Shown here piece after piece: positions 56,208 to 64,000 of a stretch of DNA of 64,000 bases. The notes beneath the pieces were generated by a model. That model saw nothing but the letters and a program-made list of their open reading frames with translations, searched no databases and was not told where the DNA came from. This DNA comes from Opeltia flavorubescens (taxonomy: Eukaryota > Ascomycota > Lecanoromycetes > Teloschistales > Teloschistaceae), in contig KE546979.1 of assembly GCA_000442125.1 (NCBI GenBank), positions 1,054,001 to 1,118,000 of the forward strand, read 5' to 3'. The number at the start of each line of letters is the position of its first letter. Position 1 is the first letter of the stretch. The position numbers and the translations under genes were made by a program.

Positions 56208-58863
56208 TCAGCTAGCCATCCATCTATCATCCTCCTCCGCAACATCATAATCCACCTCCACATTCGCCTCCGCAGTAGTAACCATCCCATGCTGCTGTTG
56301 TTCCCCCCCACCACCAACACTCCCATCATTACGAACATTACCAACCATCATCGCATCCCCATCCGCGTCTCCTCCCTTCTCAACATTCTGCCGCATTACG
56401 GGCGGTAACGGTGTATTCACCCAAGCCAACTCCACCGTCCCCACAGAAGGGATGTTTTTCGTGCCGTACATGAACCTCTCAGCCGTGTAGCGGTCTTTGA
56501 ACGTGATGATTTGCGTATCGGGTTTTTCGGCAGAGGATTCGATGGCTTCGAATTCGCCTATAGCCTGCCAAATTAAAAACCAACGTTAGCTTACACAAAA
56601 TATTCGCAGTTGCAACAACAACTTACAAATAAATACTGCCTCAAAGCCTCATCCCTATCCCCATTAAACTCCACCCCCGAAACACCAACTTTCTTCGTCC
56701 GATTGTCAAGGTTATAAGCACCACCGCCAACCCCAAAACCTCCTCTTCCCCTCGGACTCCCTTTGAAAGAAATATCATGGTGACCAGCAGCTCCCCGTCC
56801 CGCAAAACCCTCCCAGCCACGATACGAGCCTCTCCCCCTTCCTCCACCTCTGCCTCTCCCTCTCCCCCTCCCTCGTCCAGCAGCCCAAGAATCATCCGAA
56901 AGCGCGGTGTCAAGGCCAAGGCTTTTAGCTTCAGCTTCGAGAGCAGCAACTTGCGCTCTGAGAGCTTTCGTCTGCGCACTAGCTTTATCATCATCCGCAT
57001 CAGCAGCTGTGGTGGTGCCGTTAGTTTGCTTATCTACTCCATTCATCGCTGCTCCCCCTCCACCACCAGAATCATCATCAGCAGCACCGCTAGATTTCCT
57101 CTTTTTCGCCTGAATTTTCTCCAATAACCTCCTCTTCTCCTCCGCCTGCTTCTGCGCCAACTCGAATTTCTGTTTTTCCAGTAGCTGTCGCTTCTCCTCC
57201 GCATCTTTCATCAATGCTTTTTTCTCCTCGAGTTTTTTCTGCGCCGCCTGGGCGTTCTTCTCAAACTCCTCCCTGTTGAATTCGGGTTCTTTGGTAGTAG
57301 TAGGAACGGCAGATGATGTTGGGGAAGAGATAGAGGAATCATGATGATTATTCTTATGATGCTCAGTAGATGTAGTAGGTACAACAGACCCAGGTTTATA
57401 CCAATACACCTTAACGAACCTATTATCGAAGATGACTTTCGGACTATCGTAAGCGGACTTCGCTGCCCAGTAATCGGCATACTTGACGATAGCCAAGTGT
57501 TTATAAGGCCGCATGTCCACTTCCGTGATCGTGCCGAAAGCGGAGAAGAAGCTCCGTACCGATCCTTCGTCGAACTTTTCCTCGGGTATGTTCTCAACAA
57601 CGATGGTGGTATTTGATCGGTCGGAATTAGGTCCCGCATGAGAGAATTCAGCACGCTTAGGGCCCCGTGGAGAGGCATGGTATCCCTGGCCTCGACCACC
57701 TCTTTGACCTCTGTTTGGGAGATGACCTTGATCCCTACTCCATAAACTCGCGTCATGCCCCACGAACCCATTGCTCGTTGGGGACATTGAAGGGACATCC
57801 GTGATAGCAGAATTCTTGGGGTCGTATTCCGCGGCTTCTTGACCCGGAGCCACCATGTGGTCATTTCCATGTTCGAATGGACATGTATTACCCCTCACGC
57901 AGAACCCTCTTGTGTCGTAGTCGCTGCACCGTGCTTTGATCTCATTGCTTCTAGCGCCGTTGAGAGTGGGAGAGCCCTGACCGGGAGGGGAAAAGGCAAT
58001 TGGTGATTTGTTTGCCAATCCAGCAATACCCGAATTGGCAGGAGGTAATGGCATTCCCATGGCTTGCAGCATCATGGCCATGAGAGGATCATTAGGATCG
58101 CTAGGGGGTGGCGGCATGCCTGGAAATGGGAATTGACCCGGAGGTGGTACGTTCAGTGGAGATTCAGATGGGCCCTGCGAAGATCTTCCGTTCATGTCAC
58201 CGTATCGCCCACCTCTGAGCCCACCTCGGCGCATTTGCTTGATCTGCCTATCCCCTTTCGCATAATGAGGATCATTGTAGACGGGGCCATTGTGGTGATC
58301 ATTATATGACCGTTTTCTTGATTGCTCGTTCGCGATGGGATGTGGCTGCCTTCCAGCTGAGAGATCTTGAGGATATCTTGGTGTCAAAGGAGTAATTGGC
58401 GAAACAGCAGTCGGAGCCAGAGAGGCGATGGGAACTGTAGCTGGTGGATGGACGTAACCAGGTTTGTAAGATTTACTGTGCAAAGCTTGAAAGGTTTCAT
58501 CAACAAATTTCTCAGCTTCTGCACGCCGGAAATGTTTCAATTAGCTTTGCAAGGCCAACCAAAAGGTAGTGAGCTTGTCGTTGGATACGCACTGTCTTGT
58601 AAAAAATCCTCTAGGTTTGCGATGGCACTGAGCCGTAATTCTGGCTCTGGGGTGTCTGCGCGAATCAACGCAAGTACATAGTCCCCTAGGACATCGGAGT
58701 CTGCGTCTGAGCTACGGATCGAGACATTGAATTAGTGACCGCAAGGGTGTACACACATTGTGCAGTGGGAAGTATTGCTGTTAATAAGATATACCTACAT
58801 ATCTTCAAGTTTCTTCACCACCCATGCTTTCAACTCGAAAGCTTCTTCGTCCGAGAGGATCAT
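56208..58863 (-). CDS. RBM26/27-like RNA-binding protein (PWI-like, CCCH, RRM, RGG)
   Basis: Four exons, 58799-58863, 58593-58711, 56627-58518 and 56208-56564, give 810 aa. The N-terminus (SDEEAFELKAWVVKKLE ... ALIRADTPEPELR) is the PWI-like helical domain of the RBM26/27 group. A CCCH zinc finger (KARCSDYDTRGFC, then CPFEHG) lies around residue 265. One RRM follows (TTIVVENIPEEKFDE ... AIVKYADYWAAKSAYDS). A long Lys/Glu coiled coil, an Arg-Gly tract (GRGRGRGRGRGGGRGRGSYR) and a second degenerate RRM complete it; the second RRM is split by the last intron and ends VELAWVNTPLPP. Family members act in nuclear RNA surveillance and decay of poly(A) RNA. Expected location is the nucleus. The C-terminal ~50 residues are low-complexity (Gly, Gln, Asp). 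Confidence 0.9.
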
Positions 58864-59444
58864 GGCGAGGGCGCTCAAGCTAGGAGTACAGCGAACGATG
58901 TATGATCAGCGATGATTAAGGACGCATGGCACGGTAAGATGAGCTTCTTTGTCGTCTCGCGCAGGAAAAGCAAGAAAATGATTGTGATCATTGAAGAGAA
59001 AACGACGGATGTGGTTTCAGCCGATCACCGATAGAACGCTAAGCCCTACGCTGACTCACTAGTCATAACGCCTATCAAATAACATATTGAGCCCCTCTGC
59101 CTATCAATTGCGATTGGTCACAGCTGCAATCGTGGGTTGTTTTGACAAATTTGAGACCTCTATCACTTGCAAAATCTCAGATTGGCATCGATGTGGTCTT
59201 TGCATTCAGATCCTATCTACCCAGAATTGGAAGACAGATCCTCACATCGAATCATAAGAAAATCCCAGAAACGGCCTTCCAAACCCAACCCCCTTTAAAC
59301 CCTTAGTATCATCATCGTAACAAGTTTTTGCGTCATCCGCTGGTGGCCATGGAGAGGGTTAAAGAATATGCAAGACAGAAGGCCATTCATTACACGTACG
59401 AACATAATGCAGAGAGACTGGAGCACTTTTCCAACCTCGACCCT
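58864..59444. other. Intergenic, promoter of the RNA-binding protein gene and 3' side of eEF2
   Basis: No gene seen. Both flanking genes are on the minus strand. Confidence 0.5.
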
Positions 59445-62295
59445 CTATAGCTTGTCATAGTACTGTCCCATAATGTTAGCCACAGGGTCCACGCGAATTG
59501 TAATGATAATCGAAGACTTACATTTTCAACTCCTGGAACAAATTCCTTGAGACCCTTTCTCTTGCGCATCGTCGTTACGATTTCTCCAGTCTTTGTCTTC
59601 GGGTCCAAGGGCGATCCACCGGGTAATATCTGCCAATGGTCAAACACCGATTGAGGGAATGCTTGACCACCAGTATGTTGTCGTAAATCTGCAGTGAAGC
59701 CGAATGATTCGTTGACTGGCAAGTACGCCTTGACATTGAACAATGGGGTTCCGGGGCGTTGCTCTTCCTGGAACACGTGACCTCTTCTCCTTGTCAATAC
59801 CCCGTAGATTCCGCCCATAGCTTGTTCAGGTACTTGAATTTCGACCAAGAAGACGGGTTCTAAGATGCTAGGCTCTGCAAGCAGGGCAGCGGCATAGAGA
59901 ACTCGTCGTGCCGTAGGAATGATTTGCCCTCCACCACGGTGAATGGCATCAGCGTGCAGGGTCACGTCCATGATGTTGAATCGAACTGATCGCATGGGTT
60001 CTTCTGCGACAGGTCCTTCCTTGGTCGCCCACTGGAAGCCAGAAACCACGGAGTCCTTGATTTCGCTCAGGTATTGAACTGCCTTCGTCTGATCGACAAG
60101 CAGATTGGCCCCAGTAGTCTCAGGTCCGAAACACCAGATCTTCCGTGCGTCGGTCACATCCCATCCGTGATCATCGGCCAAAATACGAGCGCGGGCCTTG
60201 AAGTCGTCACGTGGGCCGATGCGACCCTTCTCGATGTCTTTCGATACTTCCTCGTCAAGCGGCTGAGCGGTAACGTAAAGACGATTATGTTTGTTAGGAG
60301 ACTTTGACAGAGCCGTTATACTTGACTCCTTGGCAACTGATTCACGGTATTGGACGACGGGATCCGAGATATTGAGAGGAACACCGGCATGATCTTCCTC
60401 AAGATCTTTCAGACAGATTTCCAGATGCAATTCGCCGGCGCCTGCCACAACGTGCTCGCCAGAATCAGAGATATAGGTCAACACGCACGGGTCGGATTTT
60501 GATAATCGCTTGAGACCTTCGACGAGCTTTGGCAGATCATTGGCATTCTTAACCTCGACGGAGCGCTGAACGACAGGGGATACGGAGAATTTCATGACTT
60601 TAAGATTGTGTGCTGTTTCGGAGGTGGTAAGTGTTCCAGACTTCAGTAAGAATTGATCGACTCCAACCAAGCCAAGAATGTTGCCAGCCGGAACATCTTC
60701 AATTGGTTCAATGAATCGGCCCATCATAAGAATCGTTCGCTGAATTGCTTTGATGAACAAGTCTTCTTTCTTGCCAGGGGTATAGTTAGGGCCTTGAATG
60801 CGGACTTTTAGGCCCGAGCGAACAGTACCAGCGAAAACACGTCCGAAAGCATAGAAACGACCTTTGTCTGACGTAGGCACCATTTTTGAGACGTACAACA
60901 TAAGTGGCGCCTTGGGATCACAGTCGCGAATACCAATGCAAGCTTCATCATCGGGAGGTCCTTCGTAGAGAGTTTCCGCTCGGTATTTCTGGGCAGTGAC
61001 TGGGGATGGCAAGTGGATGACCATCATCTCAAGGAGCGCGTCAGCAGCTGGAAGGAATTTTCGCATGACAACCTTGAGAAGTTTCTTGTCCTCCAAATCT
61101 TTTTCCTCGCTGGAAAGCTTGATGTCGAGTTTTTCCAAGAGCGTTGGGATCTCGTCCTTCTTGTGATTCATGACAGAGCCGAAGATCTTGAAGATGGGGT
61201 CGAGAATGAATTGATTGAAAGCACGCTCCAAAGGCTTGCCCTCGTGTTCACCAACCTTGGTCCATTTCTTGGTTTTCGGGTTGAAGTAATTGTCACCCTA
61301 AATGTTTATGAGCAAAGTCTTTCTCTTTCAAGAATCAGAACACTCACCCATAGACGCTCCATCATCTTCTTTTGGTCGACTCCGAATTTCTTAGAGTACT
61401 TGACAGCGAACTGGCGAATAGTGAAACCCCATCCATGAAGACCGGAGCCGAACGCAACAGTTCCGTTATAGGGTTGGACCTGAACATCACCAAGCGCCTT
61501 ATCGAAGTAGGTTGAAATGACGACGTTGACGGACTCGATGGTTCGAGAAAATGACTGGTACAGATCTTCCTTGGAAACTTGCAGCTCCAGCAAGGCTCGA
61601 TCGACCTTGTTGACGATAACGACAGGCTTAATACGCTCACCAAGTGCTTGACGCAGGACAGTCTCGGTCTGTACACACACACCTTCGACGCAATCGACAA
61701 CGACAAGAGCGCCATCGGTGACACGGAGGGCTGCCGTAACTTCGGACGAAAAGTCGACGTGGCCGGGCGAATCGATCAAATTGATCAAGAAGTCGTTACC
61801 GTCGACTTTTTGGGGAATATCCTTTGTGTCCTCTTCCGCCAAGTGCGCGTACAAGGAGATTGCGGTTGATTTGATGGTGATACATCGATCCTGCTCATCT
61901 TTTCGAGTATCCGTAAAACGAGCTTCACCGGCTTTTGCAGCTGAAATGATACCGGCGCGTTGGACAAGAGAATCGGTAAGGGTCGACTTTCCATGATCCA
62001 CTAAGCAAGACCGGTCAGTCCGTTGACCAAAGACCTTGTAGGATAAAGAGCTTACCATGTGCAATCACAGACATGTTCCGGATGTTTGCCGGCTTGTCCA
62101 TGAGAGCACGGATCTATGCGTTGATCAGCATATCTCGTTTCTTGGTCAATGGACCCATAGGGTTTGCAAAGCTTTACCTCTTCGACCGTGAAGCTATTAT
62201 GGAACTCAAGTTAGCCATGTCTTCTTTCGAACTTATTTCCTCGATATGCCCAAGAAAGTACAGAGTGAGGAGTGCGGAGGTACTTACTTGACCAT
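59445..62295 (-). CDS. EFT2: Translation elongation factor 2 (eEF2)
   Basis: Six exons: 62288-62295, 62178-62193, 62056-62113, 61348-62000, 59522-61297 and 59445-62462 shortened to 59445-59462. They give exactly 842 aa, the length of yeast eEF2. The first two exons are 8 and 16 nt, and the last is 18 nt (YYDKL stop). G motifs: AHVDHGKST (P-loop), DSPGHVD, NKVDR. The switch region [13 protein letters not shown] carries the conserved regulatory Thr. The diphthamide site is in [12 protein letters not shown] (His near residue 699). It catalyses GTP-dependent translocation on the 80S ribosome in the cytosol. Spread of introns near the start codon is common for highly expressed fungal genes. No odd residues seen; this is a safe, complete model. 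Confidence 0.97.
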
Positions 62296-62928
62296 CTTGT
62301 CGGTGTTTTCGCAGCTAGAATAGGATTTGTAATGTACTGGAGATGAATATGTGGAGTCGATGGACCCCGCTTTCACAGGAACGAGGGCTCGCTCGACCTG
62401 GTATTCAAAGAACTTGTAGATACGACGCCAATGGCTTTGGGGATCCTGCAGGTGCTACAGAAGCTCGATAAGATTGAGAGCGAATGAAGATCTTAAGACT
62501 GAGATGTCACAGTGAAGAAATATGTGTGGGCTCCGTTGTATTTGAAAGCCGACGACCCCACTATCGCCTCGCTTATCCACCGCACTTGCTAACCGCATTT
62601 GGCCGAACAGTCATTAGATTCCAGTCACTGCGATCCTGCGCATTTCTACCATATCAACGCTGAGGCCATTGAGTCATATCTTGAGGCTGAGCTACCGAAA
62701 TGGTCTATTCCAAACGGCCCCCAAATCAACACTGTCACAGGCTCTGAAATGATTGCACTAAACTTGTAAATCTAGGCCTTTTATTCAAACAATATATTTA
62801 CAAATCCTGCCAATGGGAAGGAGCGCCGTATGTGAGCCTGCCATAAAAACACCAATTACAACGCCGAAACGCCGGTCCACCTTGGCTGGGTATCTGACGC
62901 TCAAAAGCAATGCTCAGCGCAACAACTC
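62296..62928. other. Intergenic, promoter of eEF2
   Basis: Upstream of eEF2 and downstream of the Csf1 stop codon. No gene seen; likely a strong promoter. Confidence 0.5.
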
Positions 62929-64000
62929 TCATGAGGATCCCAAGATCCTAGAATATGCGTCATCCACTTCCCTTGCTAGCTCTAGCAGGGCTACAATGAC
63001 AATCTGGTGTGTAAGATTTGGTAGTCGTTCGCGCTGAAGACCGATCCACTCCAAGGGCGGAGTTGCTTCTCCCATGTCGCGTAGTTGCGGTGTTTCAATG
63101 ACTGGCGGCTCAAGTGGAGTGTATTGGTATTTTGACTGGGGTACATTCACCACTGCTGTAATCTTCTCTCTCCCCTCCGCTGCACCCTTTTCACTGCCCT
63201 TCTCCTCTGCTTCTAAGGCTGTACTTATCTGTAGAGCGGATTGCGGTAACGGTTTCCCCAACCGAGCTGCCAGTGCCCGGACGTGACTATGCCACATTCC
63301 CCGTAGGAAATGGATCCTTGAATAATTCCAACCCACATCGACTTTTCCCTGAAAGGCGCTTCGGAAGATGTATTGAATGTCAGTGGATCCTGGCGTTTGC
63401 CACGTCCGCATCGTAGCCACCACCTTGGGCACTTTCAATATTGTACCACCTCGCGAAAGATTGACAGGTTTGATGATATCTTCTGGTAATACTTCGCCAA
63501 CGGATTTACGCATTTCTTGCTTGGTAACTCCTGACAAAGCTACTTGGAGCTGGCCAAGAGCTAAGGATAAAACGCTCTGGAGCTTGCCTTTTTCCACTGC
63601 GACGGCGAATTGAGCGGATGCGTCCAGTGCGTCGATCTTGAATACTTGGGCGTCAAAGAACGTGGAAGGAAATACTCCGACGTTCATAACTTTGAGTGAT
63701 ACCATCACTTTAGTCTGAAGTCGTAACGAGCCTTTGGTAGACTGATCGATATCCTTGCTTGCTTGCCCATTGATGCTCGGGGGATGGATCATAGATCTCC
63801 GCCTTATAAACTTCTCACTTTCTTTCAATGATGCTTCATACGCTGCTTGCTTTTCTTGAATGAGGCGTTCGAATGCCTGGTAAAGTGCAAGCGCTTGGGA
63901 AGCACTGGTCGTCGTGCAGAATGCGCTCAAAGCGCCCACATCTACAACACCCAGAAGTCGGTCGCTATGTCCAGTCTCACTATCTCGAATGTTGTACATA
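62929..64000 (-). CDS. CSF1: Csf1-like lipid-transfer protein, C-terminal part
   Basis: An open frame enters from the right edge and ends at 62929, so only the last ~357 residues are in the window. The sequence ends ETPQLRDMGEATPPLEWIGL, then RERLPNLTHQIVIVALLEL and a DAYSRILGSS terminus, the conserved C-terminus of fungal Csf1 (BLTP1/Tweek family). The family is a very long tube-like bridge protein that moves lipids at ER contact sites. Other recognisable parts are SFAGxxxVGWNYSRI-like FQGKVDVGWNYSRIHFLRG and the Lys/Glu linker before it. The full gene should extend several kb to the right of the window. No defect seen. Confidence 0.88.
   Translation of the reverse strand, partial: MYNIRDSETGHSDRLLGVVDVGALSAFCTTTSASQALALYQAFERLIQEKQAAYEASLKESEKFIRRRSMIHPPSINGQASKDIDQSTKGSLRLQTKVMVSLKVMNVGVFPSTFFDAQVFKIDALDASAQFAVAVEKGKLQSVLSLALGQLQVALSGVTKQEMRKSVGEVLPEDIIKPVNLSRGGTILKVPKVVATMRTWQTPGSTDIQYIFRSAFQGKVDVGWNYSRIHFLRGMWHSHVRALAARLGKPLPQSALQISTALEAEEKGSEKGAAEGREKITAVVNVPQSKYQYTPLEPPVIETPQLRDMGEATPPLEWIGLQRERLPNLTHQIVIVALLELAREVDDAYSRILGSS

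Overview
This window is nuclear DNA from a filamentous ascomycete (Pezizomycotina). A class such as Leotiomycetes is plausible but not provable from the sequence. The evidence is short introns of about 40-110 bp with GT..AG ends and CTAA[CT]-like branch sites, fungal-specific families (SPX-ankyrin-GDPD phosphodiesterase, PTH11-like rhodopsin-domain protein, fungal CorA-like protein, Csf1, HeLo-like N-terminal domains), and a 9-kb block with the signature of repeat-induced point mutation (RIP). Gene models below were built by hand from reading frames and splice signals; the exon lists keep phase from start to stop unless stated.

Layout. 1-8985 is an AT-rich, heavily RIP-mutated repeat block with no surviving gene. 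9.0-14.5 kb holds an FAD-linked aldonolactone-oxidase-type enzyme and an orphan protein with a hydrophobic segment. 15.4-32.2 kb is an accessory stretch: two related ankyrin-repeat pseudogenes (15.4-17.6 and 26.4-27.8 kb), an amidase, an SPX-ankyrin-GDPD phosphodiesterase with an inferred 4-nt microexon, a secreted SGNH esterase and a secreted protein with a deaminase-like H-x-E / P-C..C pattern. 33.0-37.0 kb has a large HeLo-like-domain protein and an isochorismatase-family hydrolase.

38.3-47.8 kb looks like a secondary-metabolism neighbourhood. It has relics of a sugar transporter, a sedoheptulose-7-phosphate cyclase (dehydroquinate-synthase-like) and an MFS drug/metabolite transporter. Next to these are three intact genes: a PTH11-like 7TM protein, a class I sesquiterpene cyclase and a GMC oxidoreductase. 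The last two lie head to tail and could make and oxidise a sesquiterpene.

49.0-55.6 kb holds a CorA-like transporter, a tiny secreted phospholipase-A2-like protein in five exons, a large membrane protein and an atypical SDR. 56.2-64.0 kb is conserved core genome: an RBM26/27-like RNA-binding protein, translation elongation factor 2 (842 aa once spliced) and the C-terminal part of Csf1, which runs off the right edge. Gene state thus grades from dead repeat on the left, through broken and lineage-specific genes, to housekeeping genes on the right.
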